Assembly: GCF_001679665.1 (NCBI RefSeq) | Contig: NZ_CP013244.1 | Span: forward strand, 1,682,980-1,746,979 | Reading direction: 5' to 3' | Length of the DNA stretch: 64,000 bases | Source: Candidatus Viadribacter manganicus | GTDB lineage: Bacteria; Pseudomonadota; Alphaproteobacteria; Caulobacterales; Aquidulcibacteraceae | Shown here: positions 18,499 to 26,617 of the stretch, in pieces | Numbering within the stretch: position 1 is the stretch's first letter | How the letters are laid out: each line of letters begins with the position of its first letter | Notes under the pieces: model-generated | What the model was told of the DNA's origin: nothing | Seen by the model: only the letters and a program-made list of their open reading frames with translations | The model's database searches: none | Made by a program: the position numbers and the translations under genes

Positions 18499-19907
18499 TG
18501 GATTTGCCCGACGCGCTGACGGCCCAGCTTCAGACTCTGTTGGGCGCACGTTTCAGCCGCGCCGCCGCGATCCGAGATCAACATGCCGGTGGCGGCATGC
18601 ATTTGCCGGCGCTGCCGCCCCAAGCTGTAGCGACAGTTGAAAATGTGGAAGAGATTGTTGCGGTCGTGCACGCGTGCGCGGATCACAGCGTGCCGATCAT
18701 CCCTTACGGGGCGGGTACTTCTCTCGAATGTCATGTGGGAGCGCCGCGCGGCGGCGTCTCAATCGACTTGTCGGGCATGAAGCGAGTGCTGCGCGTGAGC
18801 ATGGACGATCAGGATTGCACGGTCGAAGCGGGACTGACACGCGTGGCGCTGAACGATGAGCTTCGCCACACCGGGCTCTTCTTCCCGGTCGATCCCGGTG
18901 CGGACGCCACAATCGGCGGCATGGCCGCGACGCGTGCATCAGGGACAACAACACTGCGCTACGGAGGCATGCGCGAAAATGTCATGGCGCTCACCGTGGT
19001 CACCGCCGATGGCCGTGTCGTCAAGACTGCGCGGCGCGCCCGCAAATCTGCAGCCGGTTACGACCTGACACACCTTTTTGTTGGGAGCGAAGGCACACTC
19101 GGCGTGATCGCCGACGTCACGCTGAAACTTCATCCCACACCAGAAGCTACGAGCGCAGCAGTATGCGCTTTCGAGTCTTCCCACGGCGCAACCCAGACTG
19201 TGATCGAGTCTGTGCAATGCGGCCTTCCTTTGGCGCGGGCGGAGTATCTCGACGCCGCTGCCATTGCTGCCGTCAACCGTGCGTTTTCCACTGACTATAT
19301 GGAGAGCGACACGCTGTTCCTCGAATTTCACGGCTCGCCCCAGGAAGTGACGACACACGCTGAACGGGTGAGCGCCATCGCTGCCGAGAATGGCGGCGGC
19401 GAATTTCGCTGGGCTATCGAAAGCGAAGCGCGAAACCAATTGTGGAAAGCGCGCCATCAAGCGGGATTCGCAGCATTGAGTTTGAGACCCGGGGCACGGC
19501 CATGGTCTACGGATGTTTGCGTACCGATCAGCCAACTCGCCGCCTGCATCGACAAGACCAAACGCGACATCGCCCTCCTCCCGTTTCCTGCCGTAGTGCT
19601 CGGGCACATCGGCGACGGCAACTTCCACGTGATTTTGTTGCTGGACCCCGCCAATTTAGGGGAGATGGACGCTGCCAAGCGATTCAATGACACCCTGATC
19701 TCACGCGCGATTGAGATGGACGGCACCAGCACTGGCGAACATGGCATTGGCCTCGGCAAACGCGACTCACTGCGTCACGAACTCGGCGGGGCCGTCGATC
19801 TCATGGCTGACATCAAGCATGCGCTCGACCCGCGCGCGATCATGAACCCAGAGAAGATTTTTGCGTCCAAGGCGTCGTTAAGTGCGCACGGACGTCCGAA
19901 CCGTTAG
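18495..19907 (+). CDS. FAD-binding D-lactate/glycolate-type dehydrogenase
   Basis: Flavoprotein of the FAD_binding_4 / FAD-oxidase C family (GlcD, D-lactate dehydrogenase). The FAD-binding block VPIIPYGAGTSLE is near residue 71. The C-terminal signature GHIGDGNFH is near 373, and GTSTGEHGIGLGKR near 412. At 470 residues it matches single-subunit D-lactate dehydrogenase (cytochrome) forms. Such enzymes oxidise a D-2-hydroxyacid to a 2-oxo acid and feed electrons to the respiratory chain, here plausibly to nitrate. The start overlaps the upstream thiamine-diphosphate enzyme gene by ATGATG. It converges with, and overlaps by four bases, the small gene on the other strand. Confidence 0.82.
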   Translation: MMDLPDALTAQLQTLLGARFSRAAAIRDQHAGGGMHLPALPPQAVATVENVEEIVAVVHACADHSVPIIPYGAGTSLECHVGAPRGGVSIDLSGMKRVLRVSMDDQDCTVEAGLTRVALNDELRHTGLFFPVDPGADATIGGMAATRASGTTTLRYGGMRENVMALTVVTADGRVVKTARRARKSAAGYDLTHLFVGSEGTLGVIADVTLKLHPTPEATSAAVCAFESSHGATQTVIESVQCGLPLARAEYLDAAAIAAVNRAFSTDYMESDTLFLEFHGSPQEVTTHAERVSAIAAENGGGEFRWAIESEARNQLWKARHQAGFAALSLRPGARPWSTDVCVPISQLAACIDKTKRDIALLPFPAVVLGHIGDGNFHVILLLDPANLGEMDAAKRFNDTLISRAIEMDGTSTGEHGIGLGKRDSLRHELGGAVDLMADIKHALDPRAIMNPEKIFASKASLSAHGRPNR

Positions 19908-20122
19908 ATCAACTCAAAGCCTTTGGCCGACGAAGCGAGTTTCTGTCCCGTCCACAGCTGAATGACCATGAGCGGAGCGCCGTCGCGAATTTCGTGACTT
20001 GGCAAACCAATCACGAGCGGATGCATCTTGAGAAACGACCTCCATATCGTTGGGAAGTCGGAGCCCGACGCCTGCGCCTCTCGACAGCGGCGCAACAAGT
20101 CGGCGGCTGAAGCATCGTGCAT
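19904..20122 (-). CDS. Small conserved-looking protein under an Fnr-type box
   Basis: A 72-residue soluble protein of no assigned function. It has a helical N-terminus (MHDASAADLLRRCREA) and a C-terminal part rich in hydrophobic beta-type segments (FPTIWRSFLK, HPLVIGLPSH, APLMVIQLWTG). The ATG at 20122 has GGGGGA eight bases upstream; a GTG directly before it is an alternative. The palindrome TTGAGCCTACTCAA at 20171-20184 would put a start site near 20136, just ahead of the gene. I infer a role under low oxygen or nitrate respiration from that and the neighbours only. Confidence 0.6.
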   Translation of the reverse strand: MHDASAADLLRRCREAQASGSDFPTIWRSFLKMHPLVIGLPSHEIRDGAPLMVIQLWTGQKLASSAKGFELI

Positions 20123-20168
20123 CACGCAATCCCCCAGGAGGAAGGATTGCCAGCGGCAGCGCGCCGCT

Positions 20169-20186
20169 CCTTGAGCCTACTCAAGG
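20169..20186. promoter_or_regulatory. Fnr-family-like palindrome facing the small gene
   Basis: The inverted repeat CCTTGAG-CCTA-CTCAAGG contains TTGA-N6-TCAA (20171-20184). The centre is 41-42 bases from a start site that would give the minus-strand small gene a leader of about 14 bases. It may also form a stem-loop. Confidence 0.5.
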
Positions 20187-20224
20187 GGCCAACAGTAGCT
20201 TGCGGCATTCGACCGCGGCGCTGC

Positions 20225-20238
20225 TTGACGTTCGTCAA
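20225..20238. promoter_or_regulatory. Fnr/Nnr-type box facing the AhpD-like gene
   Basis: TTGACGTTCGTCAA is a perfect palindrome with TTGAC half-sites, 54 bases from the palindrome at 20169-20186. Start at the usual spacing on the plus strand would be near 20273, giving the AhpD-like gene at 20401 a leader of about 128 bases. Confidence 0.65.
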
Positions 20239-20400
20239 TCCGCCTGCACGCGCGTCGTGTTTAGCTCCCACATGGCGCTCGGGCGCCGTTGGCCGGCCGC
20301 CAGCACCCCCCAGGGGGCGCGGAAAGCTAGGCCCGGGCACGCCGCTCCGTCACAGCACGGAGCGGCCTGCCTGTCAGCCGCCGCCTCCTGGGACCCTGAC

Positions 20401-20781
20401 ATGACAAGCGACTTCCAAGCCCGCATCGCCGAGATCGATGAGTATGCAGTTGAATTGAGAGCCCTCATCCCTGACACGCTGAATGCGTTCGGAGGCTTGT
20501 CGAAGTCAGCACAAACCGCTGGAGAGCTCGATAAGAAGACTAAGGAACTGCTCGCGCTCGCCATCTCGGTTGCGATCCGTTGCGACGGGTGCATCGGCTA
20601 TCACGCGCGCGGCGCGCATCGCACAGGCGCAAGCCGGCAAGAAATCGCCGAAGCGCTCGGCGTCGCCATTCAAATGGGCGGCGGCCCGAGCGTGAATTAT
20701 GCTGCTGATGCGTTGCGTGCTTTCGACCAATTCCAACCGAAGGCGACAATGGGAGCGAGTCCCATCTCAACCCGGTCATGA
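20401..20781 (+). CDS. Carboxymuconolactone decarboxylase/AhpD-like protein
   Basis: All-helical CMD-family protein of 126 residues with the redox-type CxxC (CDGCIGYHARGA, about residues 60-71) and the conserved His of the AhpD active site. Family members include alkylhydroperoxidase-like disulfide reductases. The ATG at 20401 gives the standard family N-terminus (DFQARIAEIDEY); the open frame continues upstream to 20050 but that part overlaps the promoter boxes and looks noncoding. It is driven from an Fnr-type box, so it may protect against redox stress during nitrate respiration. Confidence 0.85.
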   Translation: MTSDFQARIAEIDEYAVELRALIPDTLNAFGGLSKSAQTAGELDKKTKELLALAISVAIRCDGCIGYHARGAHRTGASRQEIAEALGVAIQMGGGPSVNYAADALRAFDQFQPKATMGASPISTRS

Positions 20782-21120
20782 CCTGAATGGTTCGATCCAG
20801 CCGAACGACCATCACGGGCCAACAACAGCCGCGCGGCCACATTGTTACGAACGGCGGCCATCGAGCCGTCCGCCGCCACCCACGCTCCACGTAACGGGTA
20901 CGTTGCCTCTTGCGATGCTGGCCCCGCCCAGCGGCCTATCCGCTTCGGGAGTCGCCCTCGGTGAATTTCCCTCTCACTGAGTCGCACCTCTCTCTCTTTT
21001 CGCCCCGCAACCCTCTGACATTGCGCCCACAATTCTGGCGCTGATGGCACGCGTCTGCTCGCCCCGCAATTTGGCAGACGGCGGTCACAAGAAACGCGAC
21101 GGCCCGCGCCGCGCCACCGG
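20782..21120. other. Noncoding gap at the edge of the HUH element
   Basis: No gene is supported here. It separates the AhpD-like gene from the convergent replication protein gene. A tRNA T-loop-like string (GGTTCGATCC near 20792) has no matching acceptor or anticodon arm. The left boundary of the foreign block must lie in this gap, but no copy of the tRNA-Ser 3' end is seen in it. Confidence 0.5.
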
Positions 21121-22527
21121 TCAAATTCCGAGAGAATGCAACTCCGTCTGCGCCGCCCACGCCGGCCGGTCGAAGGCCGCGCCCAACGACGCGCCCAACA
21201 CACGCACCGCCGCTTCGGCCGCCGCCAACCGGCGCACGACGAGCCGCCCGAGCGGCAACTCCAGCTCCTCGACGAGCGACGCGATCTGCTCCGCGTTCTC
21301 ATTCACCACGACATGCGCCGCCTCTACCGACCGGCGCAGCTCGGCCCGCGCGCGCCGGCGATCTTGCGGGTCACGCATCGCGCCAGCCAACGCGAATTGC
21401 ACGTGCACTCGACACAACGCCGCCCCGGCAATCTCCACGTTGCGCTCGACGACAGTCTGCCACCCGAGCGTCTCCGGCGGCAGCGCATCGCCTAGCGGTT
21501 TCACCCGCGTCTGCCACTCAGTCAGCGACAGCACCGCCTCCCGCACGGGCGCGATTTCCGCGTCGTCCAACGTAGCGACCGGACACCAGCGCCGCACAAA
21601 CTTCAGGAAGTCCGGCGGGTACAAAAAATTCACGTCACGCTCGCCGCGCTCCCACTTCGACCGCCACTCCCCGCGCGCCCGCGCGCTAATGCTCGCGCCG
21701 ACAAACAACCGCTTGATCGGCACCACGCCGGGGTCGCAGAAATCGAACGCCAGCACGTCGCGCAGCAGCACCGGCTCGCTATCCGGCGCGTCCGTCGCGG
21801 TTTGCACGACGGCGCCGCCATCGCTGCCTTTGAGCAGGTAGTGCGTGACGATGTTGTGCGACAGCGCATAGTCTTTGCCATAGCGGTTGAGCCGCGACGC
21901 TTTGCGTTCGTACGCCACGCCCCAGCGCGCACACTCGGCGCGCACCCACCCTTCAAGCCACCCCCGCAGCATTGGACGATACGAGGCCGGTACATGCGCA
22001 GCGATGTGCACGTGCAACCCGATCTTCGGGCCGCGCTCGACAACGGCGATGTAAGCGCGCGGCAAGGCATTGTCGCGCAGCCACTGCGCGAAACACTTCA
22101 ACAAGCGCTTCAATGAAACATTCGCGCGTTTCGGGTCGCCCGCCCCCAGCAGCGCCATGGACAACGTCAGAAGCGCCCCGAAACGCCACCCACGCGACTG
22201 GGCGAACTCGGCGGCGCTCAAGACTTCGCCGACAGCATCAACACTCAACACCGTCGCGTTGGGATTGGGCGGCGACGCCCGTCGCCCGCGCGTCAACTTC
22301 TCCAAGAAGATATGCGGCCGCGCCGGCGCCTCGGCGCGCAGGTCCGCCAGCCATTCCTGAAAGGCCGCTTTGTCGTCGCCCCACACGGCACGAAAGAGAT
22401 CACCGTGCCAACCACCCAACCGAGCGCAGAACCACACGGCCTCCGGCGACCAAGGACCACCATACTCCCACATGGTCCGGGCGAAGTCGGCGTGGTTGGC
22501 GAAGTCAGCGCGACGTAGTGTGGTCAC
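21121..22527 (-). CDS. Rolling-circle (HUH) replication initiator-like protein
   Basis: A 468-residue protein with the three motifs of HUH replication proteins in order: GALLTLSM near residue 118 (motif 1), LHVHIAAHVP near 171-180 with the metal-binding His-Val-His, and THYLLKG near 228-234 with the nicking-type Tyr followed by Lys. It is known that such proteins nick DNA at an origin and start strand-displacement replication of plasmids, phages or transposons. The GTG at 22527 overlaps the upstream gene stop (GTGA), which I prefer over ATG 22554. The region after residue 300 is helical and unassigned. Confidence 0.7.
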   Translation of the reverse strand: MTTLRRADFANHADFARTMWEYGGPWSPEAVWFCARLGGWHGDLFRAVWGDDKAAFQEWLADLRAEAPARPHIFLEKLTRGRRASPPNPNATVLSVDAVGEVLSAAEFAQSRGWRFGALLTLSMALLGAGDPKRANVSLKRLLKCFAQWLRDNALPRAYIAVVERGPKIGLHVHIAAHVPASYRPMLRGWLEGWVRAECARWGVAYERKASRLNRYGKDYALSHNIVTHYLLKGSDGGAVVQTATDAPDSEPVLLRDVLAFDFCDPGVVPIKRLFVGASISARARGEWRSKWERGERDVNFLYPPDFLKFVRRWCPVATLDDAEIAPVREAVLSLTEWQTRVKPLGDALPPETLGWQTVVERNVEIAGAALCRVHVQFALAGAMRDPQDRRRARAELRRSVEAAHVVVNENAEQIASLVEELELPLGRLVVRRLAAAEAAVRVLGASLGAAFDRPAWAAQTELHSLGI

Positions 22528-23183
22528 GGATCGTCGTCCGGCGCGAGTAGGCATGCGAACTCGCCGGCCGTATCCGGGTCAACGTTGACGGGTTGGTTGA
22601 GCGTCACGCGCGCCAGCTCATCCGCGAAGTCACGCCGTGCATCTGCCAGCGCGTTCTCGCGCGCTGCGTCCCAGGCAGCGTGCTCTTCCCGCAACGCGCG
22701 TTCGCGCGCCTCTTCGGCGGCCTCGATTTGGGCGTGCCACTGAAGGCCGGGACACCGTTCAAGGCAGCCGCAGCGCAGCAGCTTGAAGAGCCCGTGCTTA
22801 CGATCGAACTCTTGCATCGCGCGCTCCAGCGCGCGCTTCGACGGCCGGCGCGGTGGTGCACGCTTTGGCAACGGCACCGGACAGCCCGCCTCGCCCCACA
22901 CCGAAACGTCGCGCCGGCCCTCGCCGGTATAAAAGTACGCGTTGGGCGTGCGACCAGTCTCAATTGCGGCCACAAGCAAGGGACCGAGCCACAACACCGC
23001 TTCACATGACAAGAACAGCGCGCGCATCTCGTCGTTGTCAGGGTGCGCCCCTGAGTCGTACAAAACCTGCGCCCGGCGATCGACGGAAAGCCCCCACAGC
23101 TCTTCGAGTTTGTGTGCGGTTCCTGACCGGCAGGCATAACTCTCATCAATGGTAATCTGCGGAGGCTGGGCTTTCTCGATCAT
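22524..23183 (-). CDS. Hypothetical protein of the HUH element
   Basis: Unrecognised 219-residue protein. It begins MIEKAQPPQITIDESYACRS, has a central basic proline-rich stretch (PKRAPPRRPSKRALERAM), a cysteine pair set CGCLERC near residue 138, and a long charged, probably coiled-coil helix (AAEEARERALREEHAAWDAA). The stop overlaps the GTG of the replication protein, so the two are coupled. A role in element replication or copy control is an inference from position only. Confidence 0.6.
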   Translation of the reverse strand: MIEKAQPPQITIDESYACRSGTAHKLEELWGLSVDRRAQVLYDSGAHPDNDEMRALFLSCEAVLWLGPLLVAAIETGRTPNAYFYTGEGRRDVSVWGEAGCPVPLPKRAPPRRPSKRALERAMQEFDRKHGLFKLLRCGCLERCPGLQWHAQIEAAEEARERALREEHAAWDAARENALADARRDFADELARVTLNQPVNVDPDTAGEFACLLAPDDDP

Positions 23184-23226
23184 ACGAAAAGCATGACCGA
23201 GAAAGCCAACAACGTCTGCGCAAGGC

Positions 23227-23742
23227 CTAAGGCATTTCCCTGCGAGCGCGCTTCTTGATGACTCGGCGTAGGCCGCGCTCCAGCGTCTCGTAGGCGTATG
23301 ACTTCTTGAGCTTCGCGCGGGTCAAGTACTCAAAGGGTTGATCCCCCGTATCGCAGCGCAACGCTGCAAACTCTTGGATGTCCATTTTTCGTTTCACCAT
23401 CTCGTCCGCCAGCGCCTCCATTCGACGCCACGCCGCATTGGCATTCGCGTCGACGGCCATCTTCTGCCGACAAGCCAAGCTCAAACTGTCAGCTAGCTGC
23501 GCTCCGCCGAATTTGTTGCAGTTTTCCGTGACCCACCGCCAAATTTCCATTTCGCTCCACATCCGAGTTCCGTCGAGAAATCGGATTGCGGGTGGAAAGT
23601 CCGGAAGCTGAATCAGTTCATAGAACTTGGAACGCCCGATCGGCAGAATGCCGTCAGGCTTGTGAATCTGTTTTGGGCGAAGAAGGCGATCGCCAGCACA
23701 TAAAGACATTGCATTTGAAACCCACCTATCGAACCGCGGCAT
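23227..23742 (-). CDS. AlpA-like excisionase/regulator
   Basis: Putative DNA-binding protein of 171 residues (160 if the ATG at 23709 is used). An AlpA/excisionase-type winged helix-turn-helix lies at about residues 20-72: a helix, then ILPIGRSKFYELI, PDFPPAIRF, and the typical end MWSEMEIWRWV. The C-terminal half is a charged helical region. Genes of this type usually regulate excision or replication of integrated elements. It is the first gene of the three-gene minus-strand block and lies closest to the tRNA-Ser gene. Confidence 0.7.
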   Translation of the reverse strand: MPRFDRWVSNAMSLCAGDRLLRPKQIHKPDGILPIGRSKFYELIQLPDFPPAIRFLDGTRMWSEMEIWRWVTENCNKFGGAQLADSLSLACRQKMAVDANANAAWRRMEALADEMVKRKMDIQEFAALRCDTGDQPFEYLTRAKLKKSYAYETLERGLRRVIKKRARREMP

Positions 23743-23917
23743 CGTCGCTGCGCTCTTGCTAGGCGGGCATGGCGAGTTATGCCCTGTTTAACACCCACTA
23801 GCTTGCGCACGCATGGTACCGAGCGCGCGAACCATTCACCCCAACTAGGGCCGGCACCAGGGCACGCCGGTTCCTTCGGGCATAACGCCCTCTAAAAAAA
23901 CAATATTTCAGATTGAC

Positions 23918-24007
23918 TGGCGGAGAGGGAGGGATTCGAACCCTCGATACGCTTGCACGTACTCCGGTTTTCGAGACCGGCCTATTCAGCCACTCTAGCA
24001 CCTCTCC
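23918..24007 (-). tRNA. tRNA-Ser(CGA)
   Basis: Read on the minus strand, the acceptor arm GGAGAGG pairs with CCTCTCC, followed by discriminator G and an encoded CCA. The anticodon loop is CTCGAAA (anticodon CGA) on a GCCGGT/ACCGG-type stem. A long variable arm fits class II tRNA-Ser, and the T-arm is AGGGTTCGAATCCCT. The 3' end points to the HUH element at 21121-23742, the side where elements commonly integrate. Confidence 0.95.
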
Positions 24008-24083
24008 GGAGGCCCGCTTAATGACGACCGCCGGGCCGGGTTGCAAGTCCGGCGTCCAGTTTTTTCGAAAGAGAGCACACGCT

Positions 24084-25004
24084 GTGAGTGGGACGGGGCT
24101 TAAATTCACCATCCTGGCCGGCATGGCCACGTTGCTCGCTGCCTGCGGGCAGGCGCCGAGCGCGCCGGCGGCGGCCTTACGCCAGTGCGCGCCCCTCAAC
24201 GGCGCGGCGCAAGTTGCAATCGCCGGCGGCAGATTGGACCGCGGGCCAAACCGGTTTGAACCGGAAGAACAAGCTGGCGGTGCGGGCGATGTGGCATCGT
24301 TCAGCATCGATAGCCACGAAGTGACCAACGCGCAGTACGCCGCCTTTGTGGATGCCACACGCTATGTCACCGTCGCCGAACGTCCAGGACCGGATGGCGC
24401 GCCGATGGGTGCGGCGGTGTTCGATCGCGCGCAAGCGCGCTGGCGGATCGACCCCACCGCAAACTGGCGCCACCCCGACGGCGCAACTTCAAACATCGAG
24501 GGGCGCGGTGCTTACCCCGTCGTCGCGGTCGCCTACGAAGACGCGACCGCATACGCGAGCTGGGCTGGCCGGCGTTTGCCGACGGAAAATGAGTGGGAAT
24601 ATGCAGCGCGGGGCGGCGCTCCCGCCCCCGCAGACCGGCGCGCCGAAGCATTCGACGCTCATGGCGCGGCGCGCGCAAACACCTGGCAAGGCGTCTTTCC
24701 ATTCCAAGACGCAGGTGAAGATGGTTTCATTGGGCTCGCGCCAGTCGGTTGTTTTCCGCCGAACGCCAATGGCCTCTACGATATGACGGGGAATGTCTGG
24801 GAATGGACGAGTGATCGTTTCCTGGGTGCAGATGGAGTGGACACTGCACGAGCGCCTGACGCGCCAAGCCGTGTAATCAAAGGGGGCTCGCAGCTCTGCG
24901 CGCCGAATTTCTGCGCCCGCTACCGAAGCGGCTCGCGTCAGCCCGGCGATGAAGGCCTCGGCATGTCACACATCGGATTTCGCACAGTAGCGAGCGCGCC
25001 TTAA
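24084..25004 (+). CDS. Formylglycine-generating enzyme family lipoprotein
   Basis: SUMF1/FGE-fold protein of 306 residues. It starts with a lipoprotein signal (hydrophobic TILAGMATLLAAC with lipobox LAAC), so it should be anchored on the outside of the inner or outer membrane. Domain signatures are HEVTNAQYAAFVDAT, GRRLPTENEWEYAARGG, MTGNVWEWTSD and GGSQLCAPNFCARYRSG; the last holds the two cysteines of oxidase-type FGEs. I chose GTG 24084, which places the signal peptide at the N-terminus; ATG 24021 is possible. The substrate may be the sulfatase at 27708, though FGE-like folds have other roles. Confidence 0.8.
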   Translation: MSGTGLKFTILAGMATLLAACGQAPSAPAAALRQCAPLNGAAQVAIAGGRLDRGPNRFEPEEQAGGAGDVASFSIDSHEVTNAQYAAFVDATRYVTVAERPGPDGAPMGAAVFDRAQARWRIDPTANWRHPDGATSNIEGRGAYPVVAVAYEDATAYASWAGRRLPTENEWEYAARGGAPAPADRRAEAFDAHGAARANTWQGVFPFQDAGEDGFIGLAPVGCFPPNANGLYDMTGNVWEWTSDRFLGADGVDTARAPDAPSRVIKGGSQLCAPNFCARYRSGSRQPGDEGLGMSHIGFRTVASAP

Positions 25005-25594
25005 TCGACCAGCGCGCCGAGTATGCGGCGCAGAACGGCTTGCGCTTGCTTGATGCTGAGTTCTTGTTCGTAGCGCAAACGACGCCAAGTTTCGAAACTC
25101 ATCGCAAGATCGAGAGCTTCCAGCATGTCGCCCTTGGCGAGGTTTGCCGGCAATACCGCGATCAGAGCCTCGCGTTGAAGGCGCGTAATCTTCTTGTGCT
25201 CGGTTCGCAAGAAATTCGAGGTGTAGCGGCGCGCGTCCGCCGCGGTTTTGATCGGGAGCATCTGCTCGAACGCCTTGGCGCGACGCTCCACGAGCTCATC
25301 CAACCGTTCACGCCACGTATTGGCCACGAAGCTGCGTGCAAATTCGGGGGTCAGCCGCGAGGCCATGATCGCGTGCATTTCTCGAAACACGCCGTCCATG
25401 TCGGAAAAGAGCCGAAACACCGTTCGCCGCCCTACCCCGGCGCGCTCAGCTACGAGATCGGCGCTCGGATCGGCTTCGCCTTCACGCAGCAGATCAAGCA
25501 TGGCCAGCGCAATCTTGCGACGGCTTGCATCAGACCGCTGACGGCGGCCATCGGCCGTCATCGCTTCTTCAGCTCTCTCACTGCGTGCACTCAC
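25001..25594 (-). CDS. TetR/AcrR family regulator
   Basis: Repressor-type protein of 197 residues. The N-terminal helix-turn-helix is at about residues 22-66 ([29 protein letters not shown]). The remainder is a helical ligand-binding domain with no assigned ligand. It starts with GTG at 25594, overlapping the haloalkane dehalogenase stop (GTGA), so the pair is an operon. The palindrome at 26551-26565 in front of that operon is a likely operator. It converges with, and overlaps by four bases, the FGE-like gene. Confidence 0.88.
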   Translation of the reverse strand: MSARSERAEEAMTADGRRQRSDASRRKIALAMLDLLREGEADPSADLVAERAGVGRRTVFRLFSDMDGVFREMHAIMASRLTPEFARSFVANTWRERLDELVERRAKAFEQMLPIKTAADARRYTSNFLRTEHKKITRLQREALIAVLPANLAKGDMLEALDLAMSFETWRRLRYEQELSIKQAQAVLRRILGALVD

Positions 25595-26496
25595 GCCGTT
25601 TCCTTGATGAAGGCGTGGATGACCTCCGCAAGTTCATCCGGCTTATCCTCCTGAAGGAAGTGGCCGCCGCCGACGATTGTCGTGTGCTTTTGACCTTTGC
25701 AGCCTGGGACGCGTTCCTGCAGACGCTTTTCAGCGCCGCGCGTGATCGGATCCTGATCGCTGAAGGCGGTGAGAAATGGCTTGTTGAACGCCTCAAGCAC
25801 TTTCCAAGCCTCGAGGTTTTCCTTCACAGATGGCATGTCAGGCGCAATCGGCACCAGCGCGGGGAATTGTCGTGCGCCGGCCTTGTAGCTCTCGTCCGGA
25901 TATGGCGCCTCGTACGCATCCATCTCTCGTTGGCTAAGCTCACGCACAGTCCCGCCGTTCAAAATATTGCCGGTTGGGAAGATGGGCACGGTCTGACTAA
26001 AGTTTCGCCAAGCCTCAAAGGCGGGATTGGCGCCCGTGCCTGCAGGTAGGAACGTATTGCCTGCCACAACGCGCGCGAAACGGTCAGGAAACGCCGCGAC
26101 GAGGCGCAGGCCGATCAGGCCGCCCCAATCTTGGCAGAACAAGGTGACCTCTTTCAGATCATTGGCAACGAGCCAATCGCTCATCCATTTCACGTGCTTC
26201 TCGTAGGTGTAGTCTTCGCGCTCGCTTGGTTTGTCCGAACGGCCAAAGCCGACGAGATCCGGCGCGACGACGCGATGGCCTAGCACGACGAGGCGTGAAA
26301 TCATCTTTCGATACAAGAAGGACCAGCTCGGCTCTCCATGCAGCAGCAGGATCGGCGGCTGATCGCGAGGGCCTTCGTCAATTGCTGCGATGCGAAGCGT
26401 GACGCCGGAGGCGTCGCGGATGTCCGTATAGTGCGGTGCAAAAGGAAAATCCGCCAAAGTCGAAAAGCGTTCGTCGGGCGTGCGCAGAACCTGCAT
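25591..26496 (-). CDS. Haloalkane dehalogenase (alpha/beta hydrolase)
   Basis: Alpha/beta hydrolase of 301 residues that most resembles haloalkane dehalogenase subfamily I, which hydrolyses carbon-halogen bonds. The nucleophile Asp and the adjacent halide-binding Trp are in [11 protein letters not shown], and the oxyanion/halide segment [13 protein letters not shown] is near residue 54. The catalytic His is in [10 protein letters not shown] near the C-terminus. ATG 26496 has GGGGGAG about eight bases upstream. It is followed by its co-transcribed TetR gene. Related epoxide hydrolases are an alternative, but Asp-Trp plus HGEP-W favour dehalogenase. Confidence 0.85.
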   Translation of the reverse strand: MQVLRTPDERFSTLADFPFAPHYTDIRDASGVTLRIAAIDEGPRDQPPILLLHGEPSWSFLYRKMISRLVVLGHRVVAPDLVGFGRSDKPSEREDYTYEKHVKWMSDWLVANDLKEVTLFCQDWGGLIGLRLVAAFPDRFARVVAGNTFLPAGTGANPAFEAWRNFSQTVPIFPTGNILNGGTVRELSQREMDAYEAPYPDESYKAGARQFPALVPIAPDMPSVKENLEAWKVLEAFNKPFLTAFSDQDPITRGAEKRLQERVPGCKGQKHTTIVGGGHFLQEDKPDELAEVIHAFIKETA

Positions 26497-26550
26497 TTCG
26501 TTTCTCCCCCGGGCGACGCGCATTGACATAGCGCCGCTCTGCAATGTATT

Positions 26551-26565
26551 GGCACTTATAGTGCC
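26551..26565. promoter_or_regulatory. Palindromic operator candidate for the TetR regulator
   Basis: GGCACTTATAGTGCC is a perfect 6-3-6 palindrome, lying between the divergent dehalogenase/tetR operon and the metallo-beta-lactamase-fold gene. It is 55 bases from the former start and 53 from the latter, the usual place for a shared TetR operator. Confidence 0.6.
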
Positions 26566-26617
26566 TATTGTTACTTGATCGCGTCAAGCCGCAAAATCGA
26601 GCGCTGGGGAACGTCAG

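Noticed and set aside
20787..20815. tRNA-like T-arm string near the end of the AhpD-like gene
   Set aside because: GGTTCGATCC alone is present; no acceptor stem, anticodon arm or CCA is found around it.
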